A stretch of 64,000 nt of DNA from Mogibacterium sp. (GCA_024403035.1 JAKSSP010000004.1:1-64000), one strand, 5' to 3'. Positions 42,413 through 50,893 are shown, numbered from the stretch's first letter. Notes: generated from the sequence alone by a model not told the origin. Made by a program: numbers and translations.

Positions 42413-42927
42413 GTGATTTTAACGATTATCTGAACAAAGCCAAAGACCTGGCTGAAGATGCCAGCGAAGGCGCTAAGGATCTTGCAGGCGAAGTCGTTAG
42501 CAAGGTAAGAGAACTCACTGACGACGGCAAGAAGGTAAGAGAGCTTAAGGAGAGTGCCAAAGAACAGGCATCCTCGCTAACTTCTGGCGCAAAGGAGAAA
42601 CTGCAGGGACTTTTCCAGGATGCCGGTGCAGGCAGGGAGATAAAGCAGGGCATCGATGAGCTTGAGGATCTGCCGGAATTCGAAGGTTCTATTCTATACT
42701 CGATGGAACTCCAGGCACTGATTAGTGACCTTAAGAGACTTGATCTCATAATCGATGATGACCGCATGGATGCTACCTCTGTAGTAGAGGAGATCCAGAG
42801 AGTCATGGATAAGGTGCAGCCTTCTGATCCTGACATGGAAGCAACAGAAGAGCAGCAGGCCATCGACCGTGCAAAAGCGATCGCGTACGGTGCCTGCGAA
42901 AGAGCGAAAGAACTCATCCTGGCATAA
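42409..42927 (+). CDS. Helical protein with amphipathic N-terminal repeats
   Basis: The 172-residue protein has N-terminal Lys/Ala/Glu/Asp repeats ([36 protein letters not shown]) like membrane-adsorbing or LEA-type helices, then a helical domain of about 90 residues ([41 protein letters not shown]). It overlaps DUF1653 by four bases, so it is the last gene of the module. The repeat style recalls the protein at 28534. No family recognised. Confidence 0.7.
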   Translation: MSDFNDYLNKAKDLAEDASEGAKDLAGEVVSKVRELTDDGKKVRELKESAKEQASSLTSGAKEKLQGLFQDAGAGREIKQGIDELEDLPEFEGSILYSMELQALISDLKRLDLIIDDDRMDATSVVEEIQRVMDKVQPSDPDMEATEEQQAIDRAKAIAYGACERAKELILA

Positions 42928-42954
42928 AGATGACTTAAGGGTATTGGTGACATT

Positions 42955-43460
42955 ATGAAGAGAGGCAAATATCCGATAAATAAAGAATTTCTGCCGCTTA
43001 GTCTGTACACGCCGTCTCATCATGCCTAATGGCGCGTGACAGGGGGGCCGGCATTAAACCGCTATTCCAGCTGCTGGTTTATCCTTTCCTGGACAGAAGG
43101 AGCAACAGCGAGTCATACCGCAAGTACACGGATACACCGGTCTGGAATTCGAGCCTCTCAAAGCAGGTCAATGACCTTATAAATCCGAATCCTGAGGATA
43201 CGCCTCTGGCATATAGGTCACCGGTAGAAGCGGAAAGCCTTAAAGGCCTGCCGCAGGCATACATCGAGGTAGCAGAGTTTGACGCCCTGCGTGACGACGG
43301 GATACTGTACAGCAAGCTGCTGCAGGATGCGGGCATAGATGTGGAATTCCATGATACCCACGGCACCATGCACGGATTTGACTATGTGACAAAGGCTCCT
43401 ACAACTCTTATTATGGAGGAGCTTAGGATAGAATACATGAAAAGGAAATTCAGGGGGTAA
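42955..43460 (+). pseudogene. Alpha/beta-hydrolase (esterase) relic with internal deletion
   Basis: ATG 42955 opens 24 codons (MKRGKYPINKEFLPLSLYTP) ending at TAA 43027, the usual start of a Clostridial esterase. Shortly after, from about 43050, comes the C-terminal part of an alpha/beta hydrolase-3 enzyme: LLVYPFLDRR, GLPQAYIEVAEFDALRDDG (acid residue) and GTMHGFD (catalytic His). The middle with the HGGG oxyanion motif and the GDSAGG nucleophile is gone. It lies at the right border of the defence region. Confidence 0.8.
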
Positions 43461-43464
43461 AACC

Positions 43465-43986
43465 ATGAGAAAGATACTGGTAGTTGTTGACATGCAGAAC
43501 GACTTCATAGACGGGGCTCTTGGGACAAAAGAGGCTCTTGCGATCGTAGAAAATGTGAAAGCGAAGATCCGTGAGTATGATCAGAAAGATATCTTTGTGA
43601 CCATGGACACCCACGCCCCAGACTATCTGAGCACGCAGGAGGGAAGGAACCTCCCTGTGGAGCACTGCATCAAGGGGACAGATGGCTGGCAGCTGAGAGG
43701 CGACATAGCAGAGCTTCTGCCTGAAGCCAGAGTATATGAGAAGCCTACATTTGGCAGCACAAAGCTTGCGGAGGATATCGCTAAGATAGCTGCTGAAGAA
43801 GATATAGAAATAGAACTGATAGGACTGTGCACGGATATCTGCGTCGTATCCAATGCGCTGCTTTTGAAGGCTGTGATGCCTGAAGTCACTATCTCGGTAG
43901 ACCCTGCGTGCTGCGCAGGAGTGACACCGGAGTCGCACGAGGCAGCGCTAAAGACCATGCAGATGTGTCAGATCATGCAGATATAG
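43465..43986 (+). CDS. Isochorismatase-family cysteine hydrolase
   Basis: A 173-residue hydrolase. The catalytic triad is visible as Asp in LVVVDMQNDFIDG, Lys in EKPTFGSTKL and Cys in LIGLCTDICVVSNALL. HCIKGTDGWQL is also conserved. The pattern is near that of nicotinamidase and related amidases; the exact substrate is uncertain. It heads a dense run of small metabolic genes in one direction. Four bases separate it from the relic upstream. Confidence 0.92.
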   Translation: MRKILVVVDMQNDFIDGALGTKEALAIVENVKAKIREYDQKDIFVTMDTHAPDYLSTQEGRNLPVEHCIKGTDGWQLRGDIAELLPEARVYEKPTFGSTKLAEDIAKIAAEEDIEIELIGLCTDICVVSNALLLKAVMPEVTISVDPACCAGVTPESHEAALKTMQMCQIMQI

Positions 43987-43995
43987 GAGAAACTT

Positions 43996-44523
43996 ATGAG
44001 TTCAATAGATATAAGACTTATTGGGATCACAGACCTTGATACCGACTGCATCGTGAATGCGGCCAACAGCAAGCTGGCTATGGGCAGCGGTGTTTGCGGC
44101 GCCATTTTTAGATACGCGGGTATCCGCAAGCTGACCGAAGCCTGCGAGGCGATAGGCTATTGCCCGACAGGTAAGGCTGTCATTACTCCGGGATTCGATC
44201 TTAAGGCAAAGTATGTAGTTCACGCAGTCGGGCCTGTCTGGCACGGCGGACTGAATCACGAGCCCGAGGATCTCTACAGCTGCTACATTGAGTCGCTAAA
44301 CAGGGCAAAGGAGAACGATTGTCATTCCATAGGCTTTCCTCTCATCTCTTCCGGTATCTTCGGATATCCGAAGGCAGAGGCGTGGGAGGCTGCTCTCAGC
44401 GCTTGCCGTGACTGGATCAATGAGAATGCTGACTACAATATGGACATAGTCTTTGCTGTACTGGATAAGGATATACTCGAGATGGGAAAGAACATCCAGG
44501 GTATGAGCAAGACGGGGTGGTAA
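43996..44523 (+). CDS. Macro-domain protein (ADP-ribose hydrolase type)
   Basis: A 175-residue stand-alone macro domain. TDCIVNAANSKLAMGSGVCGAIF is the ADP-ribose-binding and catalytic block (N-A-A-N and G-x-G-V-x-G-A-I), GYCPTGKAVITPGFDLKAKYVVHAVGP follows, and SFPLISSGIFGYPK-type FPLISSGIFGYP ends the binding site. Members remove ADP-ribose from aspartate or glutamate or hydrolyse O-acetyl-ADP-ribose made by sirtuins, and a sirtuin gene is in this window at 19085, although far away. Ten bases follow the preceding gene. Confidence 0.94.
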   Translation: MSSIDIRLIGITDLDTDCIVNAANSKLAMGSGVCGAIFRYAGIRKLTEACEAIGYCPTGKAVITPGFDLKAKYVVHAVGPVWHGGLNHEPEDLYSCYIESLNRAKENDCHSIGFPLISSGIFGYPKAEAWEAALSACRDWINENADYNMDIVFAVLDKDILEMGKNIQGMSKTGW

Positions 44524-44524
44524 T

Positions 44525-44833
44525 ATGTCGCCGGCTCTGATGAGGGCGGTCATCGCCATAACGCTGGCGCTTGTATGCTACACCATCGGAGTGTGGTGGG
44601 AACATAAAGACAAAGTGCTTAGGCCTATACATCTGGCGTTCTTCTGGCTTGGTCTGATTTTAGATGCGACAGGTACACATGCCATGACGCTTCTGGCAGG
44701 CGACGCTGCAAGCGGGCTTACCGGCGTGCACGGAATAACAGGGCTTATAGCTATAGTGCTGATGTTTGTCCACGCAGCCTGGGCTATATGGCTGGTGCCG
44801 TTTATTATTGGAATGTTCATGGGCATGCATTAA
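44525..44833 (+). CDS. Four-helix membrane protein, HsmA/TIGR03987-like
   Basis: A 102-residue protein with three to four membrane helices. GVWWEHKDKVLRPIHLAFFWLGLILD and GVHGITGLIAIVLMFVHAAWA, with well-placed histidines, match the HsmA family (TIGR03987). Function is not established; the histidines could bind heme. The gene begins one base after the macro-domain stop. Confidence 0.75.
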   Translation: MSPALMRAVIAITLALVCYTIGVWWEHKDKVLRPIHLAFFWLGLILDATGTHAMTLLAGDAASGLTGVHGITGLIAIVLMFVHAAWAIWLVPFIIGMFMGMH

Positions 44834-44847
44834 AAGAGGTAATAGAT

Positions 44848-45246
44848 ATGAGTGAACTGAAAACAGGAATAAAGTGCACAAAAGAATTGACTGTTACTGA
44901 AGATGTGACTGCGGCTGCGCTGGACAGCGGCGGACTTTCCGTATATGCGACCCCGGCAATGATAGCTCTGATGGAGTTTGCTGCCTGGGACAGCGTTGAG
45001 GCCTGCATGGAAGAAGGCCGCACCACTGTCGGCACGCTGATGAACGTAAAGCATCTTTCTGCGACTCCTGTAGGGATGCACGTCAGAGCAGAAAGCGAAC
45101 TTGTTGAGATCGACAGACGCAGGCTGGTATTCAAAGTTGCAGCCTATGATGATGCCGGACTCATCGGTGAAGGGACTCACGAGAGATTCATCATCGATAC
45201 AGACAGATTCATGAGCACAGCAGAGGCAAAGAAGGGGGAACTATGA
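44848..45246 (+). CDS. Thioesterase, fluoroacetyl-CoA-thioesterase-like hotdog fold
   Basis: A 132-residue hotdog-fold protein. VYATPAMIALMEFAAWDSVE, TTVGTLMNVKHLSATPVGM and GEGTHERFIID fit the FlK-like group of acyl-CoA thioesterases found widely in anaerobes. It probably hydrolyses a small acyl-CoA. AAAAGAGGT before ATG 44848 fixes the start; the in-frame ATG at 44788 lies within the preceding gene. It overlaps the VOC gene by four bases. Confidence 0.9.
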   Translation: MSELKTGIKCTKELTVTEDVTAAALDSGGLSVYATPAMIALMEFAAWDSVEACMEEGRTTVGTLMNVKHLSATPVGMHVRAESELVEIDRRRLVFKVAAYDDAGLIGEGTHERFIIDTDRFMSTAEAKKGEL

Positions 45247-45614
45247 AATTCAAAATGATACATGAGAACTTCAATGTAAGTGACCTTGATGTCGCGCTGG
45301 AGTTCTATGAAAAGGCGCTGGGACTTAAGGAGATAAGACGTAAGGTCGCCGAGGATGGTTCTTTCATTATAGTTTATGTGGGTAACGAGGAAGCTGACTT
45401 CGAACTCGAACTTACGTGGCTTGCTGAGCATCCACAGAAATACGACCTCGGCGAAGAGGAGTTCCATTTGGCATTCAGAGTTGATGACTTTGATGCAGCG
45501 CATAAACTCCATGAGGAGATGGGCTGCATAGCATTCGAGAACCACTCGATGGGCATCTATTTCATAACCGATCCGGACGGATATTGGTTGGAGATAATAC
45601 CAACAAGAGATTAG
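45243..45614 (+). CDS. VOC/glyoxalase-fold metalloprotein
   Basis: A 123-residue vicinal-oxygen-chelate protein. MIHENFNVSDLDVALEFYEKALG gives the first metal-binding His, FHLAFRVDDFDAAHKLHEEMG the second repeat, and FITDPDGYWLEIIPT the terminal Glu and signature. It is similar to lactoylglutathione lyase, perhaps acting on methylglyoxal conjugates of another thiol, since Clostridia lack glutathione in general. ATGA overlaps the thioesterase gene. Confidence 0.93.
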   Translation: MKFKMIHENFNVSDLDVALEFYEKALGLKEIRRKVAEDGSFIIVYVGNEEADFELELTWLAEHPQKYDLGEEEFHLAFRVDDFDAAHKLHEEMGCIAFENHSMGIYFITDPDGYWLEIIPTRD

Positions 45615-45633
45615 AACAGAAAGGGGACATATT

Positions 45634-46032
45634 ATGAGCAAGGTAAATGATTTTCTTACAGAAGCAGGTGTTTTCTATCTGGCAACAGTTGGCGGCGACC
45701 AGCCTAAGGTAAGGCCGCTCGGCGCGCATATGGAGATAGACGGCAAGGTCCTCTTCGGTATCGGAGATTTCAAGGACGTGTATAAGCAGCTCCTGGCAAA
45801 CCCGAAAGTGGAGATCGCTTGCGCAAAGCCTGACGGACACTGGCTGCGCTACACAGGCAAAGCCGTGTTTGAGACAGATCCGAAATACGCGGAAGCAAGC
45901 CTTGATGCGATGCCTCAGCTCCGCGGCATATACAATGACGAGACAGGGCACAAACTGATGATGTTCCACCTTGAGGACGCGACTGCGGTCGATATCCCTA
46001 TGATGGGACCTGGCGAGGATCTGCTGAAATAG
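45634..46032 (+). CDS. Pyridoxamine 5'-phosphate-oxidase-family flavoprotein
   Basis: A 132-residue split-barrel FMN protein. VFYLATVGGDQPKVRPLGAH is the family opening, with WLRYTGKAVFETDPKY later. In anaerobes such small proteins (nitroimidazole-resistance or general reductase type) bind FMN rather than make PLP. AAAGGGG lies before the ATG. Eighteen bases separate it from the monooxygenase-like gene. Confidence 0.92.
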   Translation: MSKVNDFLTEAGVFYLATVGGDQPKVRPLGAHMEIDGKVLFGIGDFKDVYKQLLANPKVEIACAKPDGHWLRYTGKAVFETDPKYAEASLDAMPQLRGIYNDETGHKLMMFHLEDATAVDIPMMGPGEDLLK

Positions 46033-46049
46033 AAAGTGAGGATGGGAAA

Positions 46050-46334
46050 ATGATAGTCCTGAACGTTACATATAAGTGCAAGCCTGGCATGCGTGAGGCA
46101 TTCCTGGATGCCATAAAGGCTGAAGGCCTTGACGCGGCTAGCCGCACTGAGGAGGGCAACTGCAAATACGATTATTACTTTGCGGCGGACTCCCCGGATG
46201 AACTGTTTCTCTTGGAGCACTGGCGTGATGCCGAGGCGGTAGCGATACATAATGAGATGCCGCACTTTAAGAGACTCGGCGAGCTGAAGAAAGACTTTGT
46301 CGACGAGACCGACCTGAAGAAATATACGATCTGA
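46050..46334 (+). CDS. Antibiotic-biosynthesis-monooxygenase-fold protein
   Basis: A 94-residue dimeric alpha/beta-barrel protein. VTYKCKPGMREAFLDAIKAEG and EGNCKYDYYFAADSPDELFLLEHW are typical of the quinol-monooxygenase-like ABM group, which act on small aromatic or quinone substrates or bind heme. It belongs to the run of small redox-related genes from 43465 on. Confidence 0.9.
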   Translation: MIVLNVTYKCKPGMREAFLDAIKAEGLDAASRTEEGNCKYDYYFAADSPDELFLLEHWRDAEAVAIHNEMPHFKRLGELKKDFVDETDLKKYTI

Positions 46335-46351
46335 CTGTACAGGAGGCTGGC

Positions 46352-47086
46352 ATGGGACTGTTTAAAAAGAAAGAGAAGAGACCGGCGGAATACCTTGAGG
46401 AAAACCGCAGACTGCTTGACGAGTTCAACGTAACGAAGGCGTGGGGCATCAAGAAGTACAGAGTGGCCACGCAGTTCGTTTACGATGCGGATAAAAGACA
46501 GTTTGTCGTGGTAGAGGGTCCGGTCGAGGATCCGTCTGTGGACTTCAGGGACAAGAACCCGGACGTCATAAGCTTTGACCAGGTGAAAGATGTCTGGCTT
46601 GAAGTCGACGAATACTGGACTGAGGGAAATGGCGAATTTGAACCTAGGCCAATCAATCAGAACCTTCTGCAGGAGAAGTACAAGGACGTCTACTGGCGCT
46701 ACGACTTCTACCTGAATATCGAGACCGACCATCTATATGCCGGTACAATCCGCTATCAGATGAACTTCAAGCCGACCATAACGAAGGTGCCGCAGCATGG
46801 GATCTTTTTCAAACGCGGAGTTGGCATAGGCGGCACATACAGAGGCGAGGAGATAGAGCGGCTGGCGCTTGAGCTTCAGGCGTTCGGAGAAGACGAACAG
46901 AAGATAGAAGACGTCAAGAAAAAGCTCGATATCATACTTGTGAAGAACAAGGGCAAGACCCTTTTGCAGGGCGTTGGCGATAATCTTATAAGGGACGCTA
47001 AGAACGAGATATATTTCAAGAAGCTGGCCAATATGGGAGCGCACGTAGACAGGGCAGATCGAATATCAAAGCTGCTGCTTGGATAA
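46352..47086 (+). CDS. Conserved cytoplasmic protein, DUF4428-like core
   Basis: The 244-residue protein starts MGLFKKKEKRPAEYLEENRR. Its core, VISFDQVKDVWLEVDEYW followed by a beta-rich region (YRYDFYLNIETDHLYAG), resembles the PH-like half of DUF4428-type proteins, but the zinc ribbon that normally precedes it is missing. A helical C-terminal half includes GEEIERLALELQAFGEDEQK. AGGAGG precedes the ATG. Function unknown. Confidence 0.55.
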   Translation: MGLFKKKEKRPAEYLEENRRLLDEFNVTKAWGIKKYRVATQFVYDADKRQFVVVEGPVEDPSVDFRDKNPDVISFDQVKDVWLEVDEYWTEGNGEFEPRPINQNLLQEKYKDVYWRYDFYLNIETDHLYAGTIRYQMNFKPTITKVPQHGIFFKRGVGIGGTYRGEEIERLALELQAFGEDEQKIEDVKKKLDIILVKNKGKTLLQGVGDNLIRDAKNEIYFKKLANMGAHVDRADRISKLLLG

Positions 47087-47096
47087 TGACTGAAAA

Positions 47097-48611
47097 ATGG
47101 ACCAGAGAGATAATCAAAAAGTGAAAAAGCCTGTCGTAGCTATATGCTATGACTTCGATAAGACCCTCTCGCCTGACAATATGCAGGCGCAGGGCTATCT
47201 TCAGGCGATCAGATACGAGTGCCAGGACGAATTCTGGAAGGAGACCAATGAGCTGGCAAGAGCCAACTGCATGGACTCCAATCTTGCGTGGATGCACCTG
47301 ATGCTTAAAGGTGCGCGAGGCAAGGAGATATTCAGGCGCGAGATGCTTGCTCGCTATGGCTCGCAGGTGGAGCTTTATGACGGTGTATGTGATTGGTTCG
47401 ACCGCATCTGCCGCTACGGCGAGGAGAGGGGCATCACTGTAGAGCATTACATCCTCTCATCCGGCCTCAAGGAGATGATAGAAGGCACCTGCATCGCTGA
47501 TAAGCTCACTGCCATATTCGCCAGCTCGTTCTACTACGATGAGGCAGGCGTGGCCGTATGGCCGGCTCAGGTGGTCAACTACACCAGTAAGACGCAGTTT
47601 CTGTTCAGGATCTCAAAGGGCGTGCTGGACGTCAACGACAATGCGGTAAACGACTACGTAGCTCCTGAAAATATTCGTGTACCCTTCACAAACATGGTGT
47701 ATATTGGCGACAGCGAAACGGATATACCGTGCATGAAGCTGGTAAACTCATACGGCGGTTATTCGGTAGGAGTCTATGACCCTGAGACAGGCGACAAGAG
47801 CAGGGTGCTGAAGCTGCTGGACGAGCACAGGATAGGATACTTTGCTCCTGCGGATTATACGGAAGGCTCTGAAATGGACGCTCTCATGAAGAGCATACTG
47901 GACAAGACAGCGGAAAGATATCACCAAGGCGCCGGGCAAGATGCAGCCCTTGATGAAGGGAGAGATAGTAGGAGCCAGGCTGGTCATACAGCGCTCTTGA
48001 AAAGTGCGCTGCCTACTTTGACGCATAAATTCGGTCACTTCACCGAGTTTCTGAATGACGAGCCGGACAATCACCTTACGGACACCGGCTGCATAGATCT
48101 TGCGGAGATAGCGTCCAACGGATTCGAAGGCCTCATGACAAATTACTATGATGAGATCTTCCCGGATCAGGCGGACAGCGCAAGGCATGAGACCATCGAC
48201 GAGCTGATGGAGAACATTCTCTACGGCTGCATTCAGGATGAGTTCCAGCGTGAGGTCTATAGAGATCCGAACATGACGCTTAAGGAAATGAACCGTCTGT
48301 GCGCGAGGATCTACAAAGATTATGGCATCGATCCGGGACCGGAGGACTATTCATGGGTTTTTGTTACTCACATGTTTGAGGTTCCGATGTATAATATAAG
48401 TTACGCAGTAAGCGGGCTTGCCGCCATGCAGATATGGAGCAGGAGCGAGACTGACTTTGACGGAGCGGTCAGCATCTGGGAAAAGTTCCTGGATGAAGGC
48501 ATCTATAACAGGTCCTACCTGGAAGTGGTAGAAAGATGCGGACTTGAAAAGTTTACCGAGCCGGGCGCAGTCGAAGCTATCTGCAAACCTGCACTGGATG
48601 CGTTCAGCTAG
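47097..48611 (+). CDS. HAD phosphatase fused to an inactivated M3-peptidase C-terminus
   Basis: The 504-residue product has a HAD domain at about residues 1-270 (AICYDFDKTLSPDN nucleophile, HYILSSGLKEM motif II, MVYIGDSETDIPCMKLV motif IV). From about residue 300 it becomes the C-terminal part of an M3 oligoendopeptidase: TLTHKFGHFTEF, CIDLAEIASNGFEGLM, DEFQREVY and FEVPMYNISYAVSGLAAMQIW. The zinc motif HExGH reads H310-K-F-G-H314, with Lys for the catalytic Glu, so no peptidase activity is expected. The HAD part looks intact. Probably a deletion joined two neighbouring genes in frame. Confidence 0.85.
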   Translation: MDQRDNQKVKKPVVAICYDFDKTLSPDNMQAQGYLQAIRYECQDEFWKETNELARANCMDSNLAWMHLMLKGARGKEIFRREMLARYGSQVELYDGVCDWFDRICRYGEERGITVEHYILSSGLKEMIEGTCIADKLTAIFASSFYYDEAGVAVWPAQVVNYTSKTQFLFRISKGVLDVNDNAVNDYVAPENIRVPFTNMVYIGDSETDIPCMKLVNSYGGYSVGVYDPETGDKSRVLKLLDEHRIGYFAPADYTEGSEMDALMKSILDKTAERYHQGAGQDAALDEGRDSRSQAGHTALLKSALPTLTHKFGHFTEFLNDEPDNHLTDTGCIDLAEIASNGFEGLMTNYYDEIFPDQADSARHETIDELMENILYGCIQDEFQREVYRDPNMTLKEMNRLCARIYKDYGIDPGPEDYSWVFVTHMFEVPMYNISYAVSGLAAMQIWSRSETDFDGAVSIWEKFLDEGIYNRSYLEVVERCGLEKFTEPGAVEAICKPALDAFS

Positions 48612-48649
48612 GGGAGCCCGAAAATATATAGAAAAGGAAGTTTTGCAAA

Positions 48650-49051
48650 ATGGATAAGTTTAAAAACAACGAAGATTTTGATTACACGATAGTTATGGAC
48701 CCGAGGTATCCGGGGCTCGATCCGATCAGGCATGAGCCTCTTGCAGAGGCTGAGAAAAAGCCGGAGCCGGAAGCTCCTGCGAAGGAACCGGAAAAGCCGG
48801 TGATAGATTTGTGGGAGCGCCTGTACGCTGAATATGAGGAGATGTGCTTCAGGGATCCTACTATCCTTGACAAGGACGATGCCTATCCTCATTCATATCA
48901 GTGGCGCGTTGGAGACAGATATGACCCTGCCAAGATCGAGGTGCTGAAGGCTGCGCTGAGCGAGGGCAAGAGGATCACGGACACAGAGGAGTACCAGAAC
49001 TTTATTGAGAATATAAAGAGCCGCAAGATCGAACCTTTATCGTGGGAATAG
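48650..49051 (+). CDS. Hypothetical acidic protein
   Basis: A 133-residue protein with a proline/glutamate/lysine-rich segment (AEKKPEPEAPAKEPEKP) between an N-terminal DYTIVMDPRYPGLDP motif and a C-terminal region with YRWRVGD-like SYQWRVGDRYDPAKI and NFIENIKSRK. No known domain. It is followed closely by the TM2 protein gene and shares its acidic low-complexity style. Confidence 0.6.
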   Translation: MDKFKNNEDFDYTIVMDPRYPGLDPIRHEPLAEAEKKPEPEAPAKEPEKPVIDLWERLYAEYEEMCFRDPTILDKDDAYPHSYQWRVGDRYDPAKIEVLKAALSEGKRITDTEEYQNFIENIKSRKIEPLSWE

Positions 49052-49064
49052 GGAGTTTTGACAT

Positions 49065-49610
49065 ATGACAGATTTTGAAGAATTCGAAGGCGGAGTAGCA
49101 GTAGCTAAGGCGCCGGAAGAAGAGCAGGCTGCAGCCGCTGCTGAGGCACAGGCTGTAGCTGAGGAAAAACCGGGCATCGAGATGGAATGGGAAGTCGAGA
49201 CTTTCACGCCTGAAGAGCCTGAAGTTGAGACTGTGACTGAAGAGACGGTCGTTGAAGAGTACTACGAGCCCGGCTACAGACGCAGCAGCTACGGCCCGGG
49301 TTACGGCCGGGACTATGACAGAGGTTATGGCCGCGGATTCGGTCAGGGCTACAATCAGAACCGCAGAGTAGCAAGAAGGTTCAACAAGCACCTGTATACG
49401 TGGTTCCTGTCGTTTTTCATGGGACTTTACGGTGCTGACAGATTCGCACGGGGGCAGATAGCCTTGGGATTTCTTAAGCTGTTCACATTCGGCGGACTTG
49501 GGATCTGGTATCTCTTCGACGTCGTGGTAGCTCTCATAATGTCATACGGCGGGCCTTACAGAGATTCCGAAGATGTAGAGTTTGACCAGTTCGGTATGTT
49601 TGTTTACTGA
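49065..49610 (+). CDS. TM2-domain protein
   Basis: The 181-residue protein has an acidic, Ala/Glu-rich N-terminus (about 65 residues), a Gly/Tyr/Arg-rich stretch ([18 protein letters not shown]) and a C-terminal TM2 domain: [20 protein letters not shown] and [23 protein letters not shown]. The TM2 domain gives two helices with a short loop. GAGTTTTGAC-type weak ribosome binding site. Function unknown; the tyrosine-rich part may be disordered. Confidence 0.85.
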   Translation: MTDFEEFEGGVAVAKAPEEEQAAAAAEAQAVAEEKPGIEMEWEVETFTPEEPEVETVTEETVVEEYYEPGYRRSSYGPGYGRDYDRGYGRGFGQGYNQNRRVARRFNKHLYTWFLSFFMGLYGADRFARGQIALGFLKLFTFGGLGIWYLFDVVVALIMSYGGPYRDSEDVEFDQFGMFVY

Positions 49611-49627
49611 CGCGGAGCTTGTAAGAT

Positions 49628-50068
49628 ATGAAGCGCGGCCTTAGGTTCTACTGGAATATACTGATCGTGATCCTGGCTTTCGGTTCATGGCTTGGAGTAT
49701 TCTTTTTCGGTAACGGTTCGCTGCTTCAAAACGGCTTTGGGGCTCTTAGGTATTTCACTTTGCAGTCAAATATCTTTGCTGGAGCAGTGGCAGTCGCGTG
49801 GCTTGCAAGCGCCGGCAAAAGTGAAGACGGAAGGGCAAGCGATCTTGTAGAGAAATTCAAGTATGTCGCGGCTGCCGGACTGACAGTCAGGGACCTGGGA
49901 GAGGCCGTGACTTACGAAGAGGCCGAGCTGGTATTCCTTTGCAAGAAGGTCTTCTATGAGGACATGATCACGACTCACATGCCTGCGGAGATAGTGCAGC
50001 AGCACTACACACCTGATGAGCCGCACACGCTCTACATCGGCGAGGTAGTGGATATCATCAGGAAGTAA
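49628..50068 (+). pseudogene. Chimeric frame: Pr6Pr-like membrane start joined to unrelated end
   Basis: The first 70 residues (MKRGLRFYWNILIVILAFGSW, FGALRYFTLQSNIFAGAVAVAWL) look like the start of a Pr6Pr-type integral membrane protein, which normally has six helices. After KYVAAAGLTV the sequence changes to a soluble, acidic piece (RDLGEAVTYEEAELVFLCKK, HYTPDEPHTLYIGEV) with no membrane helices. I interpret it as an in-frame deletion joint of two genes. It may still be translated, since it has GTAAGAT-type spacing and an intact frame. Confidence 0.5.
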
Positions 50069-50075
50069 GTTTCCC

Positions 50076-50645
50076 ATGAAGAAATCAAGACGCTTAACAT
50101 TCAATTCACCTGTAGTGCTGACATTCGTCATCATCAGCTTTGGCGCGATGGTGGCCAACTATCTGACTGCCGGGCTCAGCAATCAGCTGCTGTTTGTGAC
50201 CTATCACTCGTCGCTGGCTTCGCCTATGACGTATGTCAGGTTCTTTACGCATGTGCTGGGGCACAACGGCTGGAGCCATTTCATTGGAAATATGATGTAC
50301 CTGCTGTTGCTTGGGCCGATGCTTGAGGAAAAGTACGGATCGAGGGCGCTCATTGAGGTAATACTGCTGACAGGGCTGGTGACCGGACTTGTAAACTGGT
50401 TCCTCTTCCCGGGCATTGCGCTTTGCGGCGCTTCCGGAGTTGTCTTTGCGTTCATCATGATGACTTCGTTCACGAGCTTCAGGGAAGGCGAGATCCCTCT
50501 GACAGTAATACTGGTGGCGATCATATTCATAGGGCAGCAGGTCTATGAGGGGCTGTTTGTAGCCGATAATATCTCGAACATGGCGCACATAGTTGGAGGC
50601 ATCGTCGGCGCGGTGGCAGGATACTTGCTGAATAAGAAGGAATAG
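50076..50645 (+). CDS. Rhomboid-family intramembrane serine protease
   Basis: A 189-residue rhomboid with six membrane helices. NMMYLLLLGPMLEEKYGS has the helix-2 features, FALCGASGVVFAF-like ALCGASGVVFAF carries the catalytic serine (GASG) and NMAHIVGGIVGAVAG the catalytic histidine. It cleaves membrane-anchored substrates within or near the bilayer. Eight bases follow the preceding frame. Confidence 0.94.
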   Translation: MKKSRRLTFNSPVVLTFVIISFGAMVANYLTAGLSNQLLFVTYHSSLASPMTYVRFFTHVLGHNGWSHFIGNMMYLLLLGPMLEEKYGSRALIEVILLTGLVTGLVNWFLFPGIALCGASGVVFAFIMMTSFTSFREGEIPLTVILVAIIFIGQQVYEGLFVADNISNMAHIVGGIVGAVAGYLLNKKE

Positions 50646-50686
50646 GGGCGGTCTTTTTTTCGTTGGGACAAAAAAAGATATTGAGT

Positions 50687-50893
50687 ATGCCAAATTACGA
50701 AGAACTTGAAAAGAGCATTTGCTATGTAATAAAGGAGCAGCACCTAAGGCTGGGATACAGTGCAAACAACAGATGGCTGTATTATCCTTTGAGCTCTCTT
50801 AACCACATGCTTGGAACGGACTGTGATGTCGCCGGAATGGAGAAGGCGCTTGAGGGATTCTTTGACTATGCGGAGGAGAAGCTCGGAAAATAA
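50687..50893 (+). CDS. Short DUF3877-like protein, probably truncated
   Basis: The 68-residue product matches only the start of DUF3877 proteins: YEELEKSICYVIKEQHLRLGY and WLYYPLSSLNHMLG. The family has about 170 residues, so the C-terminal half is missing. An A/T hairpin, TCTTTTTTT (50652-50660) with AAAAAAAGA (50670-50678), lies just upstream. The in-frame TTG at 50663 falls inside that hairpin, so ATG 50687 is chosen. Confidence 0.55.
   Translation: MPNYEELEKSICYVIKEQHLRLGYSANNRWLYYPLSSLNHMLGTDCDVAGMEKALEGFFDYAEEKLGK

Noticed and set aside
50106..50765. 219-codon minus-strand open frame
   Set aside because: Antisense to the rhomboid gene, no ribosome binding site and no recognisable motif.
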